Part shown: piece by piece, positions 35,299 to 44,763 of the stretch
Layout: each line of letters starts with the position of its first letter
Position numbering within the stretch: position 1 is the stretch's first letter
Origin: Gammaproteobacteria bacterium
Lineage (GTDB): Bacteria > Pseudomonadota > Gammaproteobacteria > Pseudomonadales > Pseudohongiellaceae
Length of the DNA stretch: 64,000 nucleotides
Direction of reading: 5' to 3'
Assembly: GCA_029253585.1 (NCBI GenBank)
Contig: JAQWZF010000026.1
Span: 62,001-126,000, forward strand
The notes under the pieces: model-generated
The model's database searches: none
Told to the model about the DNA's origin: nothing
The model's input: only the letters and a program-made list of their open reading frames with translations
Translations under genes and position numbers: made by a program

Positions 35299-36108
35299 TT
35301 AAGCCTCTTTGCTGACATGCACGTCCATTTGTGGGAATGGGAAAGAGAGACCCGCATCGCCAAAAGTCTTGTACACATCTTCATTCATCTTGAAGAACAC
35401 GCCCCAATAATCCGGTGCTTTTACCCAGACCCTAACCACAATATTTACCGAACTGTCGGCAAGAGTTTTCAAGGCCATGAAAGGCGCTGGATCTTTCAGG
35501 ATGCGCTCATCGGCCGCGATCAATTTGTTCAACGCCTCATAGGCCTTGTCGACATCATCACCGTAGGAGATTCCGAATTCCCAATCGACACGACGGGTTT
35601 CCTGCGTGGAATAATTGATCATAGACCCTGTAGCCAGAGGACCATTGGGAATCAATACTGTCTTGTTATCTGGCGTAGTTAAGATAGTAACAAATATCTG
35701 TATCTCTTTGACCGCTCCCGTATAGCCTTGCGCCTCAATCACGTCGCCGACTTTATAAGGCTTGAAGAAGAGTATCATCACGCCGCCTGCAAAATTTTGC
35801 AGGGTACCGGATAGTGCCAAACCAACGGCCAAGCCAGCAGCACCGAGTATGGCGATGAAGGATGTCATCTCAACGCCGAGCATGCCCAGGGCCGTAATGT
35901 AGACCATCACCTTCAGAAGGATGGCGACCATGCTTCACAGAAAGCTAGTAAGAGAAGGATCGACTGCACTCTTGGTTAGAAGTTTCTTTGTGAGAGAGAC
36001 GAGCATCTTCGCAATAAATAGCCCCACTACAAGCGTGACCAGAGCAGAAACCAGCTTTATGCCATAAGGGATTGCTAGTGCGGTGAGTTCGGCGGCATTG
36101 AATTCTAT
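35299..36108 (-). pseudogene. Small-conductance mechanosensitive channel (MscS), start codon lost and one nonsense
   Basis: From 35931 down, the minus strand encodes the MscS pore helix and beta domain: TSFIAILGAAGLAVGLALSG, NFAGGVMILFFKPYKVGDVI, then VLIPNGPL and the C-terminal alpha/beta part ending MDVHVSKEA. Upstream in the same frame lie two more transmembrane helices (from E-F-N-A-A-E-L-T-A-L), but a TGA (35935-35937) interrupts, and the natural start reads ATA at 36106-36108 where ATG-GAA-TTC would be expected. The channel gates hypo-osmotic shock release. An internal start at ATG 35931 would lack helices 1 and 2, so it is unlikely to work. Confidence 0.78.
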
Positions 36109-36275
36109 AGCGTTGCCTTTATTAGTATCTGTATAAATCTTCTAGAATAAGTTGGGGAAGACCAATTGACCTTCCCCGACTGTCTTGACAATTACTAGTC
36201 TGATTACAGACCAATTCGAATTGCTCTCTCTGTTCGAAGCTTCACAGATTTTCGCGAGACGCCTCTTATTAATCT

Positions 36276-37067
36276 CTACAGGGACTTCAGGAATGCCAGT
36301 AATTGCTGCTGCTCCTGCGCAGCTAGATTGGCATAGATATCAGGCATCAGTGACTCTTTTGAATCTCTAACCGCTTTTACCCGCTCCTTAAAATACGTTA
36401 CCCACCGTCGACCATCCTCGCTCTGAATCTGTACCGCTAGTTCAGAATCGTTTCTATAGCGACCTCGAATTACCGTTCCATCTTCCTGCTCAACTTCTTT
36501 TGCATCGAACCCACTAACAATAGTTGCGGATGGATTCATCAAGGCCTGCATTAGCGCATCATCTCCTAATCGATTGCCTAGGCCATCTAGTGACGGACCC
36601 ACACTCCCACCTTTGTCACCGTAAGAGTGGCACGTGGCACAATCGGCGGTATTATTGAACAGCTGCTCTCCCGCTATGACGAGAGGATCGTCACTTGGGC
36701 CCGAATCGCTATCGTCCAGATTCAATGCCGGCTTTCCTTGCAGGTTGCGAATATAGCTAGCGATATCGAAGATTTCCACTTCACTAAGCGAACCTTCCCA
36801 GGCAACCATACCGGTACCGGCACGGCCATCGGTGATGACATCGATGAGCTCTTGATCCAGCAAACGATTCGCCGGGCCATCGGTCAGAGGCTTACCCATT
36901 GTCTGACCTTCGCCCAGAACGCCGTGACAGATCTGACAGTAGGCGTTGTAGAGTTCCTGACCCTCACCAACACCCGCGAGGGAAGCAACCGACGTCATGC
37001 TTAAAGCAGAAGCGATTATCACTCTCTTTATAATCAGCGTCGGTAGTAATGCAGCAGTTAATTTCAA
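36276..37067 (-). CDS. Di-haem c-type cytochrome, partner of a PQQ dehydrogenase
   Basis: A secreted protein of about 250 residues with two cytochrome c modules: C-Q-I-C-H with its axial Met in G-T-G-M-V-A, and C-A-T-C-H with a later Met. The start is uncertain: TTG 37067 and GTG 37022 are in frame, and the latter gives a compact signal peptide (MIIASALSMTSVASLAG). An ATG further upstream (37181) would overlap the preceding gene. It lies directly downstream of the PQQ dehydrogenase on the same strand, so it is the probable periplasmic electron acceptor linking that enzyme to the respiratory chain. Confidence 0.85.
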   Translation of the reverse strand: MKLTAALLPTLIIKRVIIASALSMTSVASLAGVGEGQELYNAYCQICHGVLGEGQTMGKPLTDGPANRLLDQELIDVITDGRAGTGMVAWEGSLSEVEIFDIASYIRNLQGKPALNLDDSDSGPSDDPLVIAGEQLFNNTADCATCHSYGDKGGSVGPSLDGLGNRLGDDALMQALMNPSATIVSGFDAKEVEQEDGTVIRGRYRNDSELAVQIQSEDGRRWVTYFKERVKAVRDSKESLMPDIYANLAAQEQQQLLAFLKSL

Positions 37068-37134
37068 TTTATTCGTCCATCTCTTTACGTTTATTTGTCT
37101 ATGTTCCGTGTACCTAAACTCCAGTAATCCAGAG

Positions 37135-38772
37135 CTAGAGACTAAACAGAATATAGTTGCCGGTAGCGATACCCGTAGCAACGCCTTCGCGTGTCACAGG
37201 ATTGCGCGTGCCGGAGGCGACGCCCAGATATTGCTTACCATCGATTGTGAAGCTAGTCGGTGGCGCATAGATGCCGCTGCCGGTCTGAAACTTCCATAAG
37301 ACTTCGCCTGTCTCATCGTTCATGGCATAGACATGACCATCTGGAGCGCCTGAGAATACTAGCCCGCCGCCAGTAGAAAGCGTGCCTGCCCAGTTGAAGT
37401 TACCCGGCATCTCTTTCTGCCAGGCGATCTCTCCGCTTAGCATATCGAAGGCCACCACCCATCCGGTACCCGTGGTATCGAACTGCGGAATGCCACCCAG
37501 GTCCATGGTGCCGGGACGGCCTTCACCGTCGCGACGAATAAAGCGCGTACCCCACTCGGTAGTCGGGATATAGAGCATATGTGTGTCTGGGCTATAGGAA
37601 GCCGGCGGCCAGTTCTTGCCACCATACAGACCTGGAAAGACCATGGTGTCTGCAGGCTCATACAACTCTTGTTTCAGTACTGGCTTGCCGCGCTCATCAC
37701 GCTCAGCCCAGTTCACTCGCGTGTACTCGCCGGCGTACAGAAAGTCGCCATTCATACGATCGAGTGCGTAGACGTGTCCATTTCGGGAGACTTGCACAAT
37801 CATCTTGCGCATCTGTCCGTTAAACATCTCTTCGATGATCATCGGCTCAGACGTGGAATCGTGATCGAATTCGTCTCTTGGCGATGTCTGAAAATACCAG
37901 CGCAGGTCGCCGCTATCGGCATCCAGGGCAACGACAGAGTTCGAGTACAGATTGTCTCCGGCTCTTACCGCGTTGTTGATATCTGGCCATGGGTTGCCCG
38001 TGCCCCAGAAAACCATGTCAGTTTCCGGGTCATAGGTTCCTGTTACCCAGGTAGGTGCGCCACCTGTCTTCCAGGAATCTCCCAACCAGGTCTCATTACC
38101 CGGCTCGCCTTCGGCGGGGGTCGTGTAGAAGCGCCAGCGACGCTCGCCGGTATTTACATCGTAGGCATCTATATAGCCGCGAATGCCGTATTCACCGCCA
38201 CCCACGCCGATTAGAACCATGTCTTTAACGACTAGCGGCGCGCCTGTTACGGAGAAGGACTCGCGGTGATCGCCGACCTCCGCATCCCATAATTGAATGC
38301 CTGTAGCGGCGTCGAAGGCCAATAGATGCGCATCCAGGGTGCCCCAGAATACCTTGTCTTCATGGAGCCCTACGCCCCGGTTATGGGGGCCGCAACACAG
38401 ATCGACATTCTCGAAGTCATGGTCATAACGCCATAGCTCATCGCCAGTTAGAGGATCGACAACCAGCAAATGGCTGTTCGCCGTAGTCAGGTACATCCGG
38501 CCATCGTTAACCAGAGCGGTAACTTCATAGGCACCGCCGGTTACGCCATTTTGCTTAATCCAAACGGGTCGAAGGTTCGCAACGGTGTCGCGGTTGATCT
38601 GCGCATCGGGCATATAGCGCCAGGCGCCGTAGTTCTTACCATAGGTAACCCAGCGATCGGAATAGTCCTGGGCATTCTCCAGAATCTCGGTAGTCACATT
38701 CTGGGCTGTCGTCGCCGATGAAAATAGGCCCATACTCAGCAGTACAAGCAATGACTTTGAAAATTTACTCAT
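37135..38772 (-). CDS. PQQ-dependent alcohol dehydrogenase-type quinoprotein with D-x-D metal motif
   Basis: A 545-residue secreted quinoprotein (signal peptide to about TTAQ-N) with the eight-bladed W-motif propeller. It has the vicinal disulfide Cys-Cys (V-D-L-C-C-G-P-H) over PQQ, the metal-site Glu in G-G-G-E-Y-G and Asn in G-T-G-N-P-W-P, and catalytic Asp in D-E-F-D-H-D. The second Asp two residues after the catalytic one is the feature found in lanthanide-using XoxF/ExaF enzymes. Methanol/ethanol-type alcohol oxidation is the family reaction; the true substrate is unknown. It forms an operon with the di-haem cytochrome. No MxaG- or MxaJ-like genes are seen. Confidence 0.92.
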   Translation of the reverse strand: MSKFSKSLLVLLSMGLFSSATTAQNVTTEILENAQDYSDRWVTYGKNYGAWRYMPDAQINRDTVANLRPVWIKQNGVTGGAYEVTALVNDGRMYLTTANSHLLVVDPLTGDELWRYDHDFENVDLCCGPHNRGVGLHEDKVFWGTLDAHLLAFDAATGIQLWDAEVGDHRESFSVTGAPLVVKDMVLIGVGGGEYGIRGYIDAYDVNTGERRWRFYTTPAEGEPGNETWLGDSWKTGGAPTWVTGTYDPETDMVFWGTGNPWPDINNAVRAGDNLYSNSVVALDADSGDLRWYFQTSPRDEFDHDSTSEPMIIEEMFNGQMRKMIVQVSRNGHVYALDRMNGDFLYAGEYTRVNWAERDERGKPVLKQELYEPADTMVFPGLYGGKNWPPASYSPDTHMLYIPTTEWGTRFIRRDGEGRPGTMDLGGIPQFDTTGTGWVVAFDMLSGEIAWQKEMPGNFNWAGTLSTGGGLVFSGAPDGHVYAMNDETGEVLWKFQTGSGIYAPPTSFTIDGKQYLGVASGTRNPVTREGVATGIATGNYILFSL

Positions 38773-39041
38773 TTGAATAACCTTCTTTAGCGATAAATAG
38801 CTGATTTTTTGCTGTCACAGCAGTAGGCGGGCGATACTGGGACGCCAGCAAACCGGAGCACAATTAAGCTACAAACCCCTACTAGTGTCAATTCGGATAC
38901 CCCGAAATTGCCCCTATTTGGAGCCGAATAGCCTAGAATTAGCGCATGGTCTGGCAAATTGCACAAAAATCGGCTGCGTCATATCATCAAACCCTCTATG
39001 GCGCGCTTCGGCCGCCTAAATAATAAAAATAAGGATACGAA

Positions 39042-39422
39042 ATGATCGTTTACGGTGTTGCTCTGCTCTCTGCCTGTTTGATTCTTGGGATGCTACTTGG
39101 AGAGGCCTTAGGTGTGGTGCTCAATGTCGAGGCCAACGTGGGCGGCGTGGGGATCGCCATGTTGTTCCTGGTGCTCGCCAGCAATTCGGATAAGTTCAAG
39201 TCATTAGTCGATGGTGCGTCGGGAGCTGGAATTCAGTTCTGGTCTGCCATGTATATTCCCATCGTTGTAGCCATGGCCGCCAGGCAGAATGTTGTTGCGG
39301 CATTTGAGGGGGGCATGCTGGCCGTGGTTGCTGGTGTCGCCGCGGTTATCGTGAGCTTCGCACTGGTGCCTGTTATCAGCAAGATCGGCGACAGCAAGGT
39401 CTCGATCGAGGAGAAGCAATAA
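39042..39422 (+). CDS. madL: Malonate transporter subunit MadL
   Basis: A 126-residue membrane protein with about four hydrophobic helices, opening MIVYGVALLSACLILGMLLG and containing N-V-E-A-N-V-G-G-V-G-I-A-M-L, both typical of MadL. MadL and MadM together form the malonate:Na+ symporter described in Malonomonas. The stop overlaps the start of madM (ATAATGG), giving translational coupling. A malonyl-CoA synthetase gene follows in the same direction. Confidence 0.92.
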   Translation: MIVYGVALLSACLILGMLLGEALGVVLNVEANVGGVGIAMLFLVLASNSDKFKSLVDGASGAGIQFWSAMYIPIVVAMAARQNVVAAFEGGMLAVVAGVAAVIVSFALVPVISKIGDSKVSIEEKQ

Positions 39423-40180
39423 TGGAAATCCTCGAAACTGTCTTCGTTCGCAACTCACTGGTCGTAGCCTTCGCCGTTATAGGCATCACTATTTGGATAT
39501 CGTATTTTCTGGCGGAGAGATTGACCAACGGCCGGATTCACGGCTCGGCAATCGCAATCGCTCTGGGCCTAGTTGCCGCCTATTTCGGTGGCCGAGCAAC
39601 TGGCGGCAGCACGGGAGTTGCTGACATCACCCTATTGGGAGGCATTGGCCTAATGGGTGGCGGCATGATGCGCGACTTTGCCATCGTTGCTACTGCCTTC
39701 GGCGTGAAACTGGGCGAGTTAAAGAAGGCCGGTTTAGCTGGAGTGGTATCGATCTTCGCGGGCGTTGTCGTTTCATTTATCGTAGGGGCTGTGGTTGCCG
39801 TCCTGTATGGATACACCGATCCGGTTACTGTCACCACGATAGGCGCGGGCGCCGTAACCTATATCGTCGGCCCAGTCACCGGCTCGGCATTAGGCGCTGA
39901 GTCGGATATTATCGCGCTTAGCGTAGCGGCAGGACTCATCAAGTCGATCCTGGTAATGATAGGGACGCCGCTGGTTGCGAAGTCGATTGGTCTGGACAAC
40001 CCACAATCGGCGATGGTGTTCGGCGGACTAATGGGCACTACCTCAGGGGTCGCCGCCGGATTGGCAGCGACCGATCCGAAGCTCGTACCCTACGGCGCAA
40101 TGACAGCGACTTTCTATACGGGCATAGGATGCCTGCTGGGGCCCTCTATCTTATTTTTCATCGTCAACGCTGTACTCTAA
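39422..40180 (+). CDS. madM: Malonate transporter subunit MadM
   Basis: A 252-residue polytopic protein with eight or so hydrophobic helices. It has the MadM-type segments LLGGIGLMGGGMMRDFAIVA, ITYIVGPVTGSALGA-like TYIVGPVTGSALGAESD, and a final GIGCLLGPSILFFIVNAVL. With MadL it forms the two-component malonate carrier. The two genes overlap by one base. Downstream, matB would activate the imported malonate. Confidence 0.92.
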   Translation: MEILETVFVRNSLVVAFAVIGITIWISYFLAERLTNGRIHGSAIAIALGLVAAYFGGRATGGSTGVADITLLGGIGLMGGGMMRDFAIVATAFGVKLGELKKAGLAGVVSIFAGVVVSFIVGAVVAVLYGYTDPVTVTTIGAGAVTYIVGPVTGSALGAESDIIALSVAAGLIKSILVMIGTPLVAKSIGLDNPQSAMVFGGLMGTTSGVAAGLAATDPKLVPYGAMTATFYTGIGCLLGPSILFFIVNAVL

Positions 40181-40262
40181 TATTTCGAAGAACGTAAAAA
40201 CAAGAAACTTCTAACGGTGCCGGCTCGATTGCCAGATGTCGCAGTATAAGGAAAGGATAAGA

Positions 40263-41747
40263 ATGTCAGATCAGAATTTTCCGCATCTAAATAACTCCAA
40301 TAACAAGACAGCTTTAGTTGAGGGTGATAACAACTATAGTTATGCCGAGCTCAATCAGCGTATCGACAAGTTCGCCACTGGATTGCTGAATGGCAAAGAC
40401 GATCTAAACGAAGAGCGTATCGCCTTTTTTATGCCAGCCAGTATTGAATACGTAACTACCATGCATGGCATATGGCGAGCCGGTGGAATAGCTATTCCAC
40501 TCAATGTCGCATCGGCGGTCGCCGAGTTAGAACATTATCTGAGCTGTGCAAGTGTCACGCGCATGGTAGCAAATGGCAGCTATCAAGAATCACTACGCGA
40601 ACTCTGTGCACAGCTGAACATCGAATTGGTCAGCGTCGACGACGTTATGGCAGAAGAGGCTGGAGCCTTACCGACGATTCTTGCAGAACGTCGAGCGATG
40701 ATACTGTTCACTAGCGGAACGACGAACAAGCCCAAGGGTGTTGTGAGTACGCATAAGACTATCCGCGCGCAGATTACTACGCTTGTTGAGGCATGGAGCT
40801 GGACCGATCAGGATTCCATTCCGCTATTTCTTCCACTTCACCATATTCATGGCATCATTAATATTCTAAGTTGCGGCCTGTGGGCCGGCGCGACAGTGCA
40901 TCTGTTTGCGAAATTCGAAATACCGAAGATTACGGCACAGATTGTTGCAGGCACCTACAATGTCTTCATGGCGGTGCCTACTATCTATGTGAAACTTATT
41001 CAGTACTTCGACACCATAGATGCCAGTGAAGTAAGCAAGATTTGCGATGGTTTCAGGCCTATGCGTCTAAACATATCTGGCTCCGCCGCCTGCCCGGTTA
41101 AACTCTTCAATCAGTGGAAGGAACTGACCGGCCAGGTATTACTGGAGCGCTATGGTATGACAGAGATCGGTATGGGTCTTTCGAATCCTTACGCTGGGGA
41201 ACGACGTGCCGGACATGTCGGGCAACCGCTGCCGGGAGTAGAGGCGCGGCTCTTCGACGAAGACCATAATCCGATTACCGAGGAAAACACCCCAGGTGAG
41301 ATTCGCATCAAGGGTGATAACGTATTCCTCGAGTACTGGGACAATGAGAAAGCCACGAAGGAAAGTTTTCATGACGGCTGGTTCTGCACCGGCGATGTCG
41401 CTGTCGTCGATGACGGTTACTACCGCATCATGGGCCGCTCCTCCATCGACATTATTAAGTCTGGTGGCTACAAGTTATCCGCTCTGGAAATTGAGGGGAC
41501 ATTGCTTACTCATGAGGATATAGCGGAGTGCGCCGTGATCGGAGTCGAAGATGAAACATGGGGAGAGTCTGTTATGGCTTTCATTGGCCTAAAGCCCGGC
41601 GCTTCAATGGAATATGCCGACCTTAAGGCCTGGTGTGATGGCAAGATGTCTTCCTACAAAATACCGAAGGCGATACAGATTATCGATGCTCTGCCGCGTA
41701 ACGCGATGGGCAAAGTGACCAAGCCTGACTTGAAGAAACTGCTGTAA
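40263..41747 (+). CDS. matB: Malonyl-CoA synthetase (MatB-type AMP-forming acyl-CoA ligase)
   Basis: A protein of about 494 residues of the ANL adenylating superfamily. Motifs: P-loop L-F-T-S-G-T-T-N-K-P-K-G (near 150), the A5-type Y-G-M-T-E-I-G-M near 298, the A7/A8 segments W-F-C-T-G-D-V and G-R-S-S-I-D-I-I-K-S-G-G-Y-K, and the A10 lysine in N-A-M-G-K-V-T-K. The reaction is malonate + CoA + ATP to malonyl-CoA. ATG 40263 follows AAGGAAAGGATAAG, a better start than 40236. Placement after madL and madM supports malonate as substrate. No malonyl-CoA decarboxylase gene is in the window. Confidence 0.9.
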   Translation: MSDQNFPHLNNSNNKTALVEGDNNYSYAELNQRIDKFATGLLNGKDDLNEERIAFFMPASIEYVTTMHGIWRAGGIAIPLNVASAVAELEHYLSCASVTRMVANGSYQESLRELCAQLNIELVSVDDVMAEEAGALPTILAERRAMILFTSGTTNKPKGVVSTHKTIRAQITTLVEAWSWTDQDSIPLFLPLHHIHGIINILSCGLWAGATVHLFAKFEIPKITAQIVAGTYNVFMAVPTIYVKLIQYFDTIDASEVSKICDGFRPMRLNISGSAACPVKLFNQWKELTGQVLLERYGMTEIGMGLSNPYAGERRAGHVGQPLPGVEARLFDEDHNPITEENTPGEIRIKGDNVFLEYWDNEKATKESFHDGWFCTGDVAVVDDGYYRIMGRSSIDIIKSGGYKLSALEIEGTLLTHEDIAECAVIGVEDETWGESVMAFIGLKPGASMEYADLKAWCDGKMSSYKIPKAIQIIDALPRNAMGKVTKPDLKKLL

Positions 41748-41832
41748 CTCAGTTGTTGCGGCGTCCGATGTTTTTGCGACTGGATCTCGGTTCGAACGAG
41801 CTTGGGTTGAAATTTTTCTAGGAGCCACAGTG

Positions 41833-42321
41833 ATGAAAAAGTTAGGCAATACTATAAAACAAACTTTGTGCCTTGCGGTCTTGTTGTTAATGTTACCCAT
41901 AAACTCGCAGGCGGCTGAAAACTTGCAAGACATAAAGCAGAAATTTGTGGGAGATTTCGAACTCGTTAGCTACTTCCAGTTCCCCGAACAGGGAGATGCT
42001 ATCGATATGAACTACGTGGGTCGATTGAGCTACGACGCCTTTGGCAATATGTCTGGCCTTGGCATGCCCCGCGACTTGCCAGAGCGAAACCGAGACACGC
42101 AGGAAAGAATTACCGGAGGCTTTGCCTACTGGGGAAAAGTTTCATTCGATGTTGATAACAGCATCGTGATTCATCACGTAGAAGGTTCTCCCATGGTGCC
42201 GGAATGGGTGGGTGGTGAGAATGTCCGTCATTTCGAGTTCAGTGATGGTTTTCTGAAGCTCTCTCTAAAGAACGCTGCCGGGCGAACCACGGGTACGCTT
42301 AGCTGGAGAAAGCTACCCTAG
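41833..42321 (+). CDS. Secreted lipocalin-like domain protein
   Basis: About 162 residues: signal peptide (MKKLGNTIKQTLCLAVLLLM, cleavage near SQAAE) followed by a lipocalin-like pattern, F-V-G-D-F-E-L-V-S-Y, then V-G-R-L-S-Y-D-A-F-G-N-M-S, Y-W-G-K-V-S-F, and terminal W-R-K-L. Such domains bind small hydrophobic ligands, or are structural. ATG 41833 is used with AGGAG nine bases upstream; a GTG precedes it directly. It may be transcribed with matB (85 bases apart). Confidence 0.8.
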   Translation: MKKLGNTIKQTLCLAVLLLMLPINSQAAENLQDIKQKFVGDFELVSYFQFPEQGDAIDMNYVGRLSYDAFGNMSGLGMPRDLPERNRDTQERITGGFAYWGKVSFDVDNSIVIHHVEGSPMVPEWVGGENVRHFEFSDGFLKLSLKNAAGRTTGTLSWRKLP

Positions 42322-42423
42322 GCTCGCCATCTGAAGGTATTAGGTCGCAAACGGGTCTTATTCGAACACTGAACACTATTTCAGCAATCGAATTTACGTT
42401 AAGTCATTTGAGAAGGAAAGACG

Positions 42424-43494
42424 ATGGAATCAATCTATTACGTGCTGTGTTGGCATTGTCACCGTCGCTGCAAGCATTGCTACGAGTCCCGCTTTCGCCC
42501 CTACATCAGAGATGAACTTGAAGAGGTTGTCAAAGAAGCGGAAACCAATTTCCCCAAGATCATTGCCAACCTTCCACCGCGCATGACGTTTCTTGAGCCT
42601 AGCGATGACCCCAGCAGTTCCGATTCCTATGTCGAAAAAACCGGAAAAATAATTTTATCTGGCGGCGATGTGCTTACTGAACCGGTGCGCGAACGAATCC
42701 TCTACCCTGTGCTTGAGGCGCTGCAAGAGAAGTATAAGCACAATGGCGGCATAAAAGTCGTGGTGCAGACTACGGGCGATCTGCTAACGCCGAAGATTAT
42801 CGAAGAGTTGCTGAGTCGTGATGTCTGGTCAATTTCGGTCTCCGGGATGGATGACTTTCATGTGGGCATGGAAGGCGACAAGAAGAACGTTCTGGCCGGG
42901 AAAGTGATAGCAATGCTTGAGACTGCCGGCATTAAACATGCCGACGGAGAACGTGATGAGCGTGCGCTAGAGACGGGACCCATCTTTAGCATGTTCGGTG
43001 CCAGTGAAGATTCCTGGATAGGTAAGTTGTGGCCCCGTGGCCGGGCATGGGAGAATGGGCTTTCTCAGGCGACTATCGAAGATAATTTTTGCAACGCATG
43101 GTCTGGCGGACTGAATTTTCTACAACATGGCTATGCAGGCTCTGAAGTATCAATCGATCCAACCGGGGATGTTTATCCCTGCTGTATCAAGACAGCTCAC
43201 CCTCTGGGCAATCTGACCGAAGAACCGCTAATTGAAGTTCTCGACGACCTTGCGGGCATCCCGGCGATAGAAGCTATCAACGCCGGGCGACCGGAACGCA
43301 TGGGATTGACCCATGGCTGGGATGAAGCCAAGTTTATCGCAGAGTCAGCAACTACCACACCGACCGGTGATAACTACAAAAATCTCTGCATTGGCTGCGA
43401 TAAGTTCCATGTGGAAGTGTTGGGCTCGGTCCTCGATGAAAGACTTCGCGAGCGTCGCTCTCAGCGTCTGGGCGTTCTCGCGAGCACAGGTTAA
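42424..43494 (+). CDS. Radical SAM protein with C-terminal cysteine cluster
   Basis: A 356-residue cytosolic protein. The radical SAM 4Fe-4S motif is C-H-R-R-C-K-H-C at residues 12-19, preceded by another Cys and His (C-W-H). A glycine-rich S-G-G-D strand near 80 follows. The C-terminal third has a SPASM-like arrangement, Y-P-C-C-I-K near residue 255 and C-I-G-C near 322, for an auxiliary cluster. The expected reaction is SAM cleavage and radical modification of a peptide or small molecule; the substrate is unknown. It lies 33 bases upstream of a YnjBCD-type ABC transporter, with which it is probably co-transcribed. Confidence 0.85.
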   Translation: MESIYYVLCWHCHRRCKHCYESRFRPYIRDELEEVVKEAETNFPKIIANLPPRMTFLEPSDDPSSSDSYVEKTGKIILSGGDVLTEPVRERILYPVLEALQEKYKHNGGIKVVVQTTGDLLTPKIIEELLSRDVWSISVSGMDDFHVGMEGDKKNVLAGKVIAMLETAGIKHADGERDERALETGPIFSMFGASEDSWIGKLWPRGRAWENGLSQATIEDNFCNAWSGGLNFLQHGYAGSEVSIDPTGDVYPCCIKTAHPLGNLTEEPLIEVLDDLAGIPAIEAINAGRPERMGLTHGWDEAKFIAESATTTPTGDNYKNLCIGCDKFHVEVLGSVLDERLRERRSQRLGVLASTG

Positions 43495-43527
43495 TTTCTT
43501 GTTGGCTTTTGTACTCTTGAGAATCTA

Positions 43528-44760
43528 ATGGAAGCGCCGGTAACTCAATCTTTCTCCATTCGATTTGTTCTGTTGAGCATACTCTTGCAGCTAACATCGC
43601 CTGCCACTGCACAGACGATGGACCTTTCCGATTGGCAATCGTTGGAGCGGCAGGCGCGTGGCGAAACCGTTTACTTCAATGCCTGGGGCGGCGAGCCTAG
43701 AACTAACAATTATCTAAACTGGGTTAGCAAGCTGATGCTTGAGCGCTATGACATCACTGTGCAGCATGTGAAGGTCTCCGATACGGCCGAAGCAGTCTCC
43801 AAGGTAGTCGCCCAACGGCAGGCAGGCAACGATGATAATGGAAGCATCGACCTTTTATGGATAAACGGCGAAAACTTCGCCGCGCTGAAGGAAAACGATC
43901 TCCTCTATGGCCCCTGGGCGGAGTCGTTGCCCAATTTCAAACTTGTGAATGCCGACCGCTTTCCCGAGATGCGTGAGGATTTCACTGTGCCCACTCAAGG
44001 CTTTGAGTCGCCATGGACTCGCGCGCAACTCGTCTTCTACTACGACACCCAATGGCTGGCCGAACCCCCACAGGACATGCGCCAAATTCTGGAATGGTCT
44101 ATCGCGAACCCTGGAGAGTTCACCTACCCTCGCCCTCCTGCATTCTTGGGCAGCACTTTTCTGAAGCAGGCACTTATTGAACTCTCCGATCGTGACCCTG
44201 CGTTGTACGCACCGGTGACCAGTGTCGAATTCGAACGGCTAGGCCATCTCTTGTGGGAATACCTCGATGCGCTGCATCCAAGCCTGCTGCGTTCTGGCAG
44301 ATACTTTCCTGCCTCCGCCATAGACCTGAGACGGCTTATGGGAGATGGCGAGATTTCTCTCGCGTTTGCTTTTAATCCAAATGAGGCGCTGCTTTCGGTA
44401 CGAAGCGGAGAACTTCCCCCCAGTGTTCGAAGCTATGTTTTGCGCAATGGTACGATCAGTAATGTTAGTTTTCTCGCCATACCCTACAACGCGAAACAAA
44501 AGGCGGGGGCAATGGTGACGGCCAACTTCCTGCTCTCAATAGAAGCACAGGTCAGAGCCAGTGACCCGGATCATATGGGTAGTACACCAGCAATTTCGAT
44601 CAGCGATCTGGACAGCGAAGCTCGACGCGCCTTCGATACCATTAGCAGGGACCTCGCTGCGCCTAGTGCAGAAGATTTAGATCGCAAGTTGCAGGAGCCG
44701 CACCCGTCATGGATGCCCGCACTAGAGAAAGCGTGGATTCAGCGCTATAGCACAAGGTAG
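43528..44760 (+). CDS. ynjB: YnjB-type ABC transporter substrate-binding protein
   Basis: A 410-residue periplasmic protein with a signal peptide (core about 13-29, ATAQ-T). It has the YnjB hallmark segments E-T-V-Y-F-N-A-W-G-G-E (about 43), S-I-D-L-L-W-I-N-G-E-N-F (near 110) and Q-G-F-E-S-P-W-T-R-A-Q-L near 155. The YnjBCD system is a widespread but functionally unproven importer related to the iron and thiamine families. The gene precedes the fused permease (3-base gap) and ATPase genes in one operon, with a radical SAM gene just upstream. Confidence 0.88.
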   Translation: MEAPVTQSFSIRFVLLSILLQLTSPATAQTMDLSDWQSLERQARGETVYFNAWGGEPRTNNYLNWVSKLMLERYDITVQHVKVSDTAEAVSKVVAQRQAGNDDNGSIDLLWINGENFAALKENDLLYGPWAESLPNFKLVNADRFPEMREDFTVPTQGFESPWTRAQLVFYYDTQWLAEPPQDMRQILEWSIANPGEFTYPRPPAFLGSTFLKQALIELSDRDPALYAPVTSVEFERLGHLLWEYLDALHPSLLRSGRYFPASAIDLRRLMGDGEISLAFAFNPNEALLSVRSGELPPSVRSYVLRNGTISNVSFLAIPYNAKQKAGAMVTANFLLSIEAQVRASDPDHMGSTPAISISDLDSEARRAFDTISRDLAAPSAEDLDRKLQEPHPSWMPALEKAWIQRYSTR

Positions 44761-44763
44761 ACG

